Of a stretch of DNA of 6,277 nucleotides, positions 1 to 6,277 are shown one piece after another (within the stretch, counting starts at the first letter, position 1; each line of letters starts with the position of its first letter). The translations under genes were made by a program, and so were the position numbers. The notes under the pieces were generated by a model. That model did no database searches, was not told the DNA's origin, and was given only the letters and a program-made list of their open reading frames with translations. This stretch comes from Chloroflexota bacterium (GTDB lineage Bacteria; Chloroflexota; Anaerolineae; Caldilineales; Caldilineaceae), in assembly GCA_003577365.1 (NCBI GenBank), contig QEUY01000239.1, forward strand, positions 1-6,277, written 5' to 3'.

Positions 1-1
1 G

Positions 2-955
<954 letters not shown>

Positions 956-1096
956 TCTGGCGATCCTATAGCGGCTGGCGATGTTGCATTGGCGGTACAA
1001 TATCGCCGCTACGGAGCGCGCGCCCAATCACCGCGCTATGGATCGTTCTCTATCTGAGAAGTCCTATTCTTTAGCATTCTGAAAGGCTTGAACGCT
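956..1096 (+). other. spacer between the GH4 genes with two stem-loops
   Basis: No ORF fits this 141-bp gap. Two inverted repeats can be seen. AGCGGC (970-975) pairs with GCCGCT (1005-1010), and AGCGCG (1015-1020) pairs with CGCGCT (1032-1037) around an 11-nt loop. Neither is followed by a real T-tract, so they are not convincing terminators. They may act as processing or attenuation structures, or be chance in GC-rich DNA. Promoter evidence is weak: TACAAT at 996-1001 has no good -35, and TTGAGG (945-950) with TATAGC (967-972) at 16-bp spacing is a poor match. The downstream GH4 gene may therefore be co-transcribed with the first or have a regulated promoter here. Confidence 0.4.
1081..1086 (+). 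promoter_or_regulatory. ribosome binding site deciding the second GH4 start
   Basis: GAAAGG lies 10 nt before the ATG at 1097. The in-frame TTG at 1088 is only 1 nt away from it and could not use it. The site therefore favours 1097 (protein starting MPKVAFLGAG) over the longer reading starting at 1088. Confidence 0.6.
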
Positions 1097-2407
1097 ATGC
1101 CAAAGGTTGCGTTTCTCGGTGCGGGCAGCACCGTGTTTGCCAAAAATTTGATGGGCGATATCCTCAGCTATCCTGAGCTGGCCGAATCGACCATCAGCCT
1201 GCACGATATTGACCCCGAACGGCTGCGCACCTCGGAGATCGTGGCGCACAAGGTGGCCGAGGCGCTGGGCGCGCACCCCACCATCGAAGCCACCACCGAC
1301 CGCCGCGCCTCCTTGGACGGGGCCGATTATGCGATCTCGATGATCCAGGTGGCGGGCTATAAACCGGGCACGGTGGTCGACTTTGAGGTCCCCAAGAAAT
1401 ATGGGCTGCGCCAGACGATTGCCGACACGCTGGGCATCGGCGGGATCATGCGCGGGCTGCGCACGATCCCGGTGCTGCTGGATATGTGCCGCGATATGGA
1501 AGAGCTGTGCCCGGATGTCACTTTCCTGCAATATGTGAACCCGATGGTGATGAACTGCTGGGCGATCAGCCGCGCTACCAAGATCAAGACGGTGGGGCTG
1601 TGTCACAGCGTGCAGGGCACGGCGGAGCAGTTGGCGCGTGACATCAACGTGCCGATTGACGAGATTAACTTTGTCTGCGCCGGCATCAACCACATGGCCT
1701 TCTATCTGACCTTCAAGCGCCATGTCAACGGCGAGGTAGAAGACCTCTACCCGCGCATCCGCCAGGTGATCGAGGAGGGCCGCGTGCCCGACTGGAACCG
1801 GGTGCGCTATGAGATGTTCAAGCGGCTGGGCTATTTTGTCACCGAGTCAAGCGAGCATTTCGCCGAATATGTGCCGTGGTTTATCAAGCGCGACCGGCCC
1901 GACTTGATCGAGGAGTTCAACATTCCGCTCGACGAGTACATCACGCGCTGCGAAAACCAGATCGCCGGCTGGCAGCGGATGCGCGCCGATCTGGAGGACC
2001 CGAACTCCAAGATTCCGGTGCGGCGCAGCCATGAATATGGCTCCGGCATCATTCACAGCATGGAGACCGGCACGCTGCGCGTGATCAACGGCAACGTGCC
2101 CAACCACGGGCTGATCAGCAATCTGCCCCAGGGGGCGAGCGTGGAAGTGCCCTGCTTGGTGGACAAGAACGGGGTGCAGCCGGTGGCGATCGGCGAACTC
2201 CCGCCCCATCTGGCGGCGCTGATGCAGACCAACCTGAACGTGCAGGGGTTGACGGTGGAGGCGGCGCTGACCGGCAAGCGTGAGCACATCTACCACGCCG
2301 CCATGCTCGACCCGCACACGGCGGCGGAGTTGAGCTTGGAGCAGATCTGGAACCTGGTGGACGACCTGATCGAGGCGCACGGCGACTGGCTGCCGGAGTA
2401 TCATTAG
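1097..2407 (+). CDS. GH4 NAD+/metal-dependent alpha-galactosidase-like glycosidase, complete
   Basis: 436-residue glycoside hydrolase family 4 enzyme, close to the usual 430-480. Domain order is an N-terminal Rossmann region with the NAD-binding loop LGAGST (residues 7-12), then NPM (148-150), CHSV (169-172) and GINH (196-199), then a C-terminal domain with HEYGSG and the NGNVPNHGLISNLP segment. Cys169 and His199 match the metal ligands of characterised GH4 proteins (Thermotoga AglA uses Cys174 and His203). The family uses NAD+-dependent redox-elimination chemistry on alpha- or beta-glycosides, here most likely alpha-galactosides because of CHSV; alpha-glucosides or glucuronides remain possible. 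There is no signal peptide, so it should act in the cytoplasm on imported oligosaccharides. The ATG at 1097 is chosen because of GAAAGG at 1081-1086 and because the GH4 family usually starts right at the Rossmann strand. It follows a paralog in tandem and is followed by a terminator at 2451. Confidence 0.95.
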   Translation: MPKVAFLGAGSTVFAKNLMGDILSYPELAESTISLHDIDPERLRTSEIVAHKVAEALGAHPTIEATTDRRASLDGADYAISMIQVAGYKPGTVVDFEVPKKYGLRQTIADTLGIGGIMRGLRTIPVLLDMCRDMEELCPDVTFLQYVNPMVMNCWAISRATKIKTVGLCHSVQGTAEQLARDINVPIDEINFVCAGINHMAFYLTFKRHVNGEVEDLYPRIRQVIEEGRVPDWNRVRYEMFKRLGYFVTESSEHFAEYVPWFIKRDRPDLIEEFNIPLDEYITRCENQIAGWQRMRADLEDPNSKIPVRRSHEYGSGIIHSMETGTLRVINGNVPNHGLISNLPQGASVEVPCLVDKNGVQPVAIGELPPHLAALMQTNLNVQGLTVEAALTGKREHIYHAAMLDPHTAAELSLEQIWNLVDDLIEAHGDWLPEYH

Positions 2408-2450
2408 GGCGCAGAGACAGCACAAAGCTCGCCGGGTTTGAGCTAGAGAA

Positions 2451-2484
2451 CCGGGTTCCCGATTTGGGAACCCGGCTGTTTCTC
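2451..2484 (+). terminator. intrinsic terminator after the GH4 genes, possibly bidirectional
   Basis: CCGGGTTCCC (2451-2460) pairs perfectly with GGGAACCCGG (2466-2475) around a 5-nt GATTT loop, followed by the T-rich tail CTGTTTCTC. It lies 44 nt after the GH4 stop. Read on the minus strand the stem is followed by TTCTCTAGCT, so it may also stop the convergent small gene ending at 2531. Confidence 0.8.
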
Positions 2485-2530
2485 ATATGCAATTGTGCGG
2501 GAACATCGTCGTCCCGGCGAGCGTCAACCT

Positions 2531-2704
2531 TTACAGCCGCTGTGTACCGACCCGGTCGAGCACGGCGGTGACGCCGATCAGAAACGCTGCAAAGGCCGGC
2601 AGCAGCGGGTCGCTGTGGAACCCGGAGACTTCGAGCGCACCAAAGCCTACAAGCATGAGCGTGCCGAGGCCGAGGAAAGCGTTGCTGACAATGGGGTTGT
2701 GCAT
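2531..2704 (-). CDS. small two-helix membrane protein, 57 aa, function unknown
   Basis: An ATG at 2704-2702 opens a 57-residue reading frame ending at TAA (2533-2531). The protein begins MHNPIVSNAF and shows two hydrophobic segments, about residues 9-24 and 34-49, joined by a short loop with Glu25, His30 and Asp32. The C-terminal tail has Arg51 and Arg56, which suggests that end is cytoplasmic. A hand count gives 45 of 57 codons ending in G or C, as in real genes of this window. A CGGGAG site lies 10 nt upstream of the start, and a TTGTGG/TATAAT promoter precedes it (2805-2833). It converges with the GH4 operon and shares a hairpin terminator at 2451-2475. I do not recognise a family. It could be a stress or envelope microprotein, or part of a toxin-antitoxin system with the RNA upstream, but nothing in the sequence establishes this. 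No partner gene adjoins it on the same strand. Confidence 0.68.
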   Translation of the reverse strand: MHNPIVSNAFLGLGTLMLVGFGALEVSGFHSDPLLPAFAAFLIGVTAVLDRVGTQRL

Positions 2705-2714
2705 GATTTGACTG

Positions 2715-2720
2715 CTCCCG
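2715..2720 (-). promoter_or_regulatory. ribosome binding site of the small membrane protein
   Basis: On the minus strand CGGGAG precedes the ATG at 2704 with a 10-nt gap. It is a moderate Shine-Dalgarno match, but it supports translation of a gene that length filters would miss. Confidence 0.5.
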
Positions 2721-2804
2721 CGTCTACAAGTCCAAATAAAAGCCCGATAACCAAACCCGAAAATGAAGGTTAAGCATCTGAATAACCTAGGTAAATTCCC
2801 CCAG

Positions 2805-2833
2805 ATTATAGCGGGATCTCCCTACCGCCACAA
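2805..2833 (-). promoter_or_regulatory. sigma-70-like promoter of the small membrane-protein gene
   Basis: On the minus strand TTGTGG (2833-2828) and a perfect TATAAT (2810-2805) are separated by exactly 17 bp. Transcription should start near 2798, giving a leader of about 94 nt before the ATG at 2704. The spacer contains GGGAGATCCC, a short inverted repeat that could bind a repressor. Sequence further upstream (2834-2934) holds only a small hairpin, CCGGC/GCCGG at 2877-2889, and no gene that I can support. Confidence 0.6.
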
Positions 2834-2934
2834 ACGAGCGTGTAGGGCAATGGTCTGGATTCGGATGTTTTTCGGACCGGCGTTGCCGGATCGTTGGGGA
2901 ATCGTAGGTTTGGGCGGGGTCGCCGGTGTGAGAC

Positions 2935-2965
2935 AAAATAAAGCCCCTTCCTTTTGAGAAGGGGC
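2935..2965 (-). terminator. intrinsic terminator of the candidate small RNA
   Basis: GCCCCTTC (2943-2950) and GAAGGGGC (2958-2965) form a perfect 8-bp stem with a 7-nt loop. On the minus strand the stem is followed immediately by TTTATTTTG (2942-2934), a good U-tract. On the plus strand it is followed by GATGATGTCG, so the terminator works in the minus direction only. No protein gene ends before it, which is why an RNA gene is proposed. Confidence 0.8.
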
Positions 2966-3056
2966 GATGATGTCGTGCCTGCCGTGAAATGGGTGGGCCA
3001 TCTAGGCAGGCATCAGAGGTACTAAGGTAAGATTGAGGCAGCCACAGGCTGTTGCC
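2935..3056 (-). ncRNA. candidate small noncoding RNA, about 120 nt, family not recognised
   Basis: A complete transcription unit without a credible ORF. The promoter at 3088-3061 predicts a 5' end near 3056-3054, and the intrinsic terminator sets the 3' end near 2935. The predicted RNA has three hairpins. The 5' hairpin (3057-3036) is AGGC/GCCT plus AGCC/GGCT with a 3-nt bulge and a UGU loop. The middle hairpin (3012-2976) is a perfect 8-bp UGCCUGCC/GGCAGGCA stem with a 21-nt loop that can itself pair AUGG/CCAU. The third is the terminator. The linker between the first two (3035-3013) is apparently single-stranded and contains ACCUU and ACCUC, which are complementary to Shine-Dalgarno sequences; that suggests an antisense role on mRNAs. 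It does not resemble 5S, 6S, SRP RNA or tmRNA. It could instead be a terminated leader of the downstream small membrane gene. Confidence 0.6.
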
Positions 3057-3060
3057 TATG

Positions 3061-3088
3061 ATTCTAACGAATTTCTAATGTGTGTCAA
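3061..3088 (-). promoter_or_regulatory. strong sigma-70-like promoter of the candidate small RNA
   Basis: On the minus strand a consensus TTGACA (3088-3083) and TAGAAT (3066-3061) are separated by 16 bp. The surrounding DNA is AT-rich compared with the flanking genes. Transcription would start near 3056-3054, exactly at the edge of the first RNA hairpin. It is the best -35 match paired with a -10 in the window and points away from the M24 gene. Confidence 0.72.
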
Positions 3089-3166
3089 GTTTTGTCGCCG
3101 GTTTTTTGTGGCTTTGCGCTACACTGTTGGCGCAAGGCCAGCAATCACACGATGATCCACAGCCAC

Positions 3167-3173
3167 GGGGAGG
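3167..3173 (+). promoter_or_regulatory. ribosome binding site of the M24 peptidase gene
   Basis: GGGGAGG lies 13 nt before the ATG at 3187, somewhat far but the only good Shine-Dalgarno match. It supports the ATG at 3187 over the in-frame GTG at 3082. Upstream, TACACT (3120-3125) is a possible -10 without a clear -35. Confidence 0.5.
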
Positions 3174-3186
3174 CCGCGAGCCGAGC

Positions 3187-4419
3187 ATGAAAGCAGACCT
3201 AGACCGTTTGATGGCGGAACGTAACCTGGATGGGTTGCTGGTGATGGGCGATTCCGCCGGCAACGCCGTCATGAACTATCTGACCGGGGGGATTCATCTA
3301 GAGCAGGCGTTGGTCTTGAAGCGCCGCGGCGCGCCGCTGACCCTGATCCACGGCTCGATGGAGCGTGACTCCGCCGCGGCGAGCGGGCTGGCCCTGGTGG
3401 ATCGCGACCAGACCTACAACCAGTATCTGCTCCTGCAGCGGCACGACGGCGACCGGCTCGCCGCCATGGTGGACTATCTCGGCCAGGTGATCCGCGACCA
3501 CCGGCTCTTGGGGCGGCTGGGCATCTATGGCACGCTGGACGCAGGCGCGGCGCTGGCGCTCCTGCCCCGGCTGCAGGCCGAGATCGAAGATGTGGAGTTG
3601 GTGGGCGAGTTTGGCACGTCGCTCTTTTCGCTGGCGCGCGAGACCAAGGACGATGCTGAGATCGCGATCTTGCAGGAGGCGGGCCGCTTGACCTGTCTGG
3701 TCGTGGGCGAGGTGCAGGAGTTTATCCAAGGACACGGCGTGCGCGACGAGGTGGTGATGCAGACCGACGGCGCGCCGCTCACCATCGGCCATGTCAAGGC
3801 CTTTATGCGCAGCCGCTTTATGGCGCATGGGCTGACCGAAGACCATGACACGATCTTCAGCCAGGGCCGCGATGCGGGCGTGCCGCACAACAGCGGCAAC
3901 CCGGCGGCCCCGCTGCGCCTGGGCCAGAGCATTATCTTTGACATCTTCCCACGTGAGCAGCACGGCTATTTCCACGACCTGACCCGCACCTGGTGTTTGG
4001 GCTACGCGCCCGACGCGGTGCAGGCCGCCTGGGATCAGTGCAAGGAGATCTTCGACCGCGTGATGGGGGCGCTGGCGGTCGGCGTGCCCTGCCGCGATCT
4101 ACAGATTCAGACCTGTGAATATTTTGAGAGCAAAGGCCATCCAACGCCGTTGTCGAACCCCGGCACACATGAAGGCTATGTCCACAGCCTGGGCCATGGC
4201 ATCGGGCTGGACATTCACGAAGACCCGCGCCTCAGCGCCGCGGCGGGCAATGAGACGCGGCTCCAGCCCGGCCATGTGGTCAGCGTCGAGCCGGGGCTGT
4301 ATTATCCGGAGCGGGGCTACGGCGTGCGCATCGAAGATTCGGTGGCGTTCACCGAGGCGGGGGAGTTGATCAATCTCACGAATTATCCCTATGACCTCGT
4401 GATCCCAATGAAGGGGTGA
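3187..4419 (+). CDS. M24 family metallopeptidase (Xaa-Pro aminopeptidase-like)
   Basis: 410-residue protein with the two-domain layout of Xaa-Pro aminopeptidases and creatinases: a creatinase-like N-terminal domain (about 1-150) and a C-terminal pita-bread catalytic domain (about 155-400). All five metal ligands of the M24 fold can be placed: Asp252 (IFDIF), Asp264 (HDLTRT), His337 (SLGHGIG), Glu368 (VSVEPG) and Glu383 (VRIEDS). Such enzymes bind two divalent metals and remove the residue before an N-terminal proline from peptides; creatinases and prolidases share the fold, so the exact substrate is open. There is no signal peptide from the chosen start, so it should be cytoplasmic. The ATG at 3187 is preferred because MKADLDRLMAERNLDGLL is how I expect relatives to begin. 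The extension back to 3082 has only about 54% G or C at third positions and no Shine-Dalgarno site. It diverges from the small RNA and converges with the epimerase. Confidence 0.93.
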   Translation: MKADLDRLMAERNLDGLLVMGDSAGNAVMNYLTGGIHLEQALVLKRRGAPLTLIHGSMERDSAAASGLALVDRDQTYNQYLLLQRHDGDRLAAMVDYLGQVIRDHRLLGRLGIYGTLDAGAALALLPRLQAEIEDVELVGEFGTSLFSLARETKDDAEIAILQEAGRLTCLVVGEVQEFIQGHGVRDEVVMQTDGAPLTIGHVKAFMRSRFMAHGLTEDHDTIFSQGRDAGVPHNSGNPAAPLRLGQSIIFDIFPREQHGYFHDLTRTWCLGYAPDAVQAAWDQCKEIFDRVMGALAVGVPCRDLQIQTCEYFESKGHPTPLSNPGTHEGYVHSLGHGIGLDIHEDPRLSAAAGNETRLQPGHVVSVEPGLYYPERGYGVRIEDSVAFTEAGELINLTNYPYDLVIPMKG

Positions 4420-4530
4420 TAGGGGAAAACGACCGTGGGCCATTCCGGAGCCGCTCTCGGCAGGCTGACCTCTGAAGCCCGATGATGAAGTTTGACAATT
4501 TACCCAGGTAGTCGTTGTCATTCCGACGAC

Positions 4531-4569
4531 GGTTGTCGTGGCTGGTTGTCGTGGCGGGTTGTCGTGGCT
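4531..4569. repeat. three-copy 13-bp tandem repeat
   Basis: GGTTGTCGTGGCT (4531-4543), GGTTGTCGTGGCG (4544-4556) and GGTTGTCGTGGCT (4557-4569) abut exactly, with one mismatch in the last base of the middle copy. The array lies in the 319-bp noncoding gap between the convergent M24 and epimerase genes. It may be a polymorphic minisatellite or a protein-binding array; nothing shows which. Confidence 0.85.
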
Positions 4570-4598
4570 GCGCCCCCGTGCCCGCCATCTGCCGGAGC

Positions 4599-4620
4599 GG
4601 GCCACCACGGGGGGTGGCCC
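4599..4620. repeat. REP-like GC-rich palindrome
   Basis: GGGCCACC (4599-4606) pairs perfectly with GGTGGCCC (4613-4620) around a 6-nt loop, followed by CCTACG. On the other strand it reads as a GTAGGGGCCACC start, the style of dispersed intergenic palindromes in many GC-rich bacteria. The same arm can also pair differently, CACGGGGG (4606-4613) with CCCCCGTG (4573-4580). Without a T-tract it is not a normal intrinsic terminator. That it is dispersed in the genome is inferred, not seen. Confidence 0.5.
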
Positions 4621-4669
4621 CTACGAGGATGCGACTTCCAACGAGACAATGCACTACCTTGCTATTTTG

Positions 4670-4738
4670 TAAAAGATCATCATCCCCCGGCGGCGCAGCA
4701 CACGCAAGGTCGGGATGATTCATGTGATTCGCTGCGCC
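4670..4738 (-). terminator. interleaved inverted repeats, likely 3' end of the epimerase transcript
   Basis: Two perfect 8-bp inverted repeats interleave just after the epimerase stop. One is GCTGCGCC (4731-4738) with GGCGCAGC (4692-4699); the other is GGGATGAT (4712-4719) with ATCATCCC (4679-4686). On the minus strand the second stem is followed by GATCTTTTAC, a short U-run that could support termination. Because the arms alternate, both stems together would form a pseudoknot, otherwise they exclude each other. Loops of 31 and 25 nt make this weaker than a standard terminator. Confidence 0.45.
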
Positions 4739-5716
<978 letters not shown>

Positions 5717-5718
5717 AG

Positions 5719-5725
5719 TCACCTC
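5719..5725 (-). promoter_or_regulatory. Shine-Dalgarno site deciding the epimerase start
   Basis: On the minus strand GAGGTGA ends 2 nt before the ATG at 5716. It matches the extended GGAGGTGATC complement of the 16S tail, so the short gap is normal once aligned. It overlaps the alternative GTG start at 5722. Confidence 0.65.
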
Positions 5726-5763
5726 AGGGAGTGGGTAGGGACTGAGTCAAGCAAAAAGTCATG

Positions 5764-5777
5764 GCATGATAGCGTGC
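5764..5777. promoter_or_regulatory. imperfect palindrome at the epimerase transcription start
   Basis: GCATGATAGCGTGC matches its own reverse complement at 10 of 14 positions. It sits just downstream of the epimerase -10 and covers the predicted start near 5773, a usual place for a repressor operator. Weak symmetry means chance is possible. Confidence 0.3.
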
Positions 5778-5779
5778 TC

Positions 5780-5788
5780 ATTATAGCA
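5780..5788 (-). promoter_or_regulatory. extended -10 promoter of the epimerase gene
   Basis: The minus strand reads TGCTATAAT, a perfect TATAAT with the TGn extension. The -35 position is only TTTCCC, which fits extended -10 promoters that depend less on a -35. The start is expected near 5773, giving a leader of about 57 nt. Confidence 0.62.
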
Positions 5789-5828
5789 AGGCCCGCCGTG
5801 GGGGGAAAGCATGTTGCGCCGGGTTATC

Positions 5829-5865
5829 GACAGTCTGACGTTGATGGGCCGGTGTTGACAGTCTG
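5829..5865. repeat. direct repeat of GACAGTCTG upstream of the CHAT gene
   Basis: GACAGTCTG occurs at 5829-5837 and again at 5857-5865, 28 bp start to start. The match extends to TYGACAGTCTG with one difference. The repeats lie just upstream of the CHAT promoter (5888-5916), in the 207-bp gap between divergent genes, so they could be activator or repressor sites. Confidence 0.45.
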
Positions 5866-5887
5866 GCTTGGGGATGCGCCTGGGGTT

Positions 5888-5916
5888 TTGACGCGTATCG
5901 GGGCGGCGGGTACAAT
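5888..5916 (+). promoter_or_regulatory. sigma-70-like promoter placed directly on the CHAT start codon
   Basis: TTGACG (5888-5893) and TACAAT (5911-5916) are separated by exactly 17 bp. The expected transcription start is 5922-5924, which coincides with the ATG at 5924. There is no Shine-Dalgarno site upstream, so the mRNA should be leaderless. Confidence 0.7.
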
Positions 5917-5923
5917 GGACGGC

Positions 5924-6277
5924 ATGACGCGCATCCAAACCCTAGAACTGCTCCTGGTGGTAGACAAGACCGACGAAGGCTATGTGGCCTTGGTGCGCCA
6001 GTCGCCCGCTGGCCAAGGCCAGACTCGTTTCGTCAACCCCTTGGCGCCGCGCGACCTCGCCGGTTTCTGGGCTGCCCTCTCACAGCTGCCGCGCGGGGGA
6101 CACCCGACCCCCGAACTGGCGGCGCGCATCCGCGCCGCCGGCCAGCAGCTCTTTGACGCCGTCTTCCGCGGGGAGGTCTTGGGCTGTCTGCGCGCCAGCT
6201 TCGACATCGCCCGCATGGAGCAGGCCATCCTGCGCATCCAGCTGGACTGTAGCACCGTGCCCGAACTGGAGACGCTG
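5924..6277 (+). CDS. CHAT-domain (caspase-like) protein, N-terminal part only
   Basis: First 118 residues of a longer protein running off the window with no stop. From about residue 65 the sequence resembles the start of CHAT domains (the caspase-like peptidase fold named from HetF and TPR proteins). AGQQLFDAVFRGEV (72-85) is followed by a helix and the strand LRIQLDCSTVPELETL (103-118), which in relatives I know leads into a PWE motif. The catalytic His and Cys would lie downstream, so activity cannot be judged. CHAT proteins are often fused to TPR, NACHT, vWA or SIR2 parts and act in regulated proteolysis, signalling or antiphage defence. The first 60 residues (starting MTRIQTLELLLVV) are a short strand-rich lead-in. 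The ATG at 5924 is chosen from the promoter position; an in-frame ATG at 5915 overlaps the -10 box and is less likely. The epimerase diverges from it. Confidence 0.72.
   Translation, partial: MTRIQTLELLLVVDKTDEGYVALVRQSPAGQGQTRFVNPLAPRDLAGFWAALSQLPRGGHPTPELAARIRAAGQQLFDAVFRGEVLGCLRASFDIARMEQAILRIQLDCSTVPELETL

Noticed and set aside
1064..1723. Long minus-strand frames of about 190-225 residues opposite GH4 and M24 genes (also 1847-2425 and 3298-3975)
   Set aside because: Typical GC-rich shadows: the opposite strand carries clear motifs, and these translations are low-complexity Arg/His/Gln-rich without domains.
2487..2711. Plus-strand frames of 74 and 92 residues opposite the small membrane gene
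   Set aside because: Antisense shadows of the 57-residue gene; no ribosome binding site and no hydrophobic or domain pattern.
2763..2957. 64-residue plus-strand frame MKVKHLNNLG
   Set aside because: No ribosome binding site, poor third-position G/C, and it overlaps the minus-strand promoter and terminator.
2822..3001. 59-codon minus-strand frame beginning at ATG 3001-2999 inside the small RNA
   Set aside because: No Shine-Dalgarno site, runs through the terminator and the next promoter, and the translation has no recognisable pattern.
2966..3057. Riboswitch on the plus strand leading into the M24 gene
   Set aside because: No known aptamer consensus recognised, and promoter and terminator polarity both point to the minus strand.
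3082..3186. GTG start at 3082 giving the M24 peptidase a hydrophobic, signal-peptide-like leader
   Set aside because: No Shine-Dalgarno site, only 19 of 35 codons end in G or C, no early positive charge, and the segment overlaps the small RNA promoter. GGGGAGG before the ATG at 3187 fits better.
4492..4497. TTGACA on the plus strand as a promoter
   Set aside because: No -10-like hexamer at 15-19 bp downstream and no gene to drive.
4531..4569. The 13-bp repeats as a CRISPR array
   Set aside because: Copies abut with no spacers and are far too short.
5855..5860. TTGACA in the second direct repeat as the CHAT -35
   Set aside because: The hexamer 17 bp on is GCCTGG; TTGACG at 5888 with TACAAT at 17 bp is much better.

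Overview
The window looks like a piece of a GC-rich bacterial chromosome. The most likely source is a member of the Chloroflexota (Anaerolineae or Caldilineae-like). That is an inference from protein style (CHSV-type GH4 enzymes, an M24 peptidase starting MKADLDRLMAERNLDGLL, a CHAT-type protein start) and from base composition; no marker gene proves it. There are four recognisable protein genes, one partial gene at each edge (two of the genes are GH4 paralogs), one very small membrane-protein gene, and one strong candidate small RNA gene.

Layout. (1) 2-955 (+) is the C-terminal three quarters of a glycoside hydrolase family 4 (GH4) enzyme. After a 141-bp spacer with two stem-loops, a complete GH4 paralog follows at 1097-2407 (+). 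Both carry the CHSV metal-site motif usually associated with alpha-galactosidases. (2) A 10-bp perfect hairpin at 2451-2475 ends the GH4 transcript. (3) Region 2485-3186 at first looks empty but is densely organised on the minus strand. It holds a 57-residue two-helix membrane-protein gene (2704 to 2531) with its own promoter and Shine-Dalgarno site. Upstream of that lies a self-contained RNA gene (about 3056 to 2935) with a sigma-70-like promoter, three hairpins and an intrinsic terminator, and no credible ORF. (4) 3187-4419 (+) is an M24 family metallopeptidase (Xaa-Pro aminopeptidase/creatinase fold) with all five metal ligands. (5) 4420-4738 is noncoding and holds a 3 x 13-bp tandem repeat, a REP-like palindrome, and interleaved inverted repeats that may terminate the minus-strand gene. 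(6) 5716 to 4739 (-) is an NAD-dependent extended SDR (nucleotide-sugar epimerase/dehydratase). (7) 5717-5923 is a divergent promoter region with direct repeats. (8) 5924-6277 (+) is the start of a CHAT-type (caspase-like) protein, cut by the window edge and apparently expressed from a leaderless promoter.

The GH4 pair would release galactose or a related sugar from alpha-glycosides in the cytoplasm. The epimerase acts on nucleotide sugars but has its own promoter and is not in the GH4 operon. The M24 peptidase would trim proline-containing peptides. The two most novel-looking items are the small RNA candidate with exposed ACCUU/ACCUC motifs, and the CHAT gene whose promoter sits directly on its start codon.
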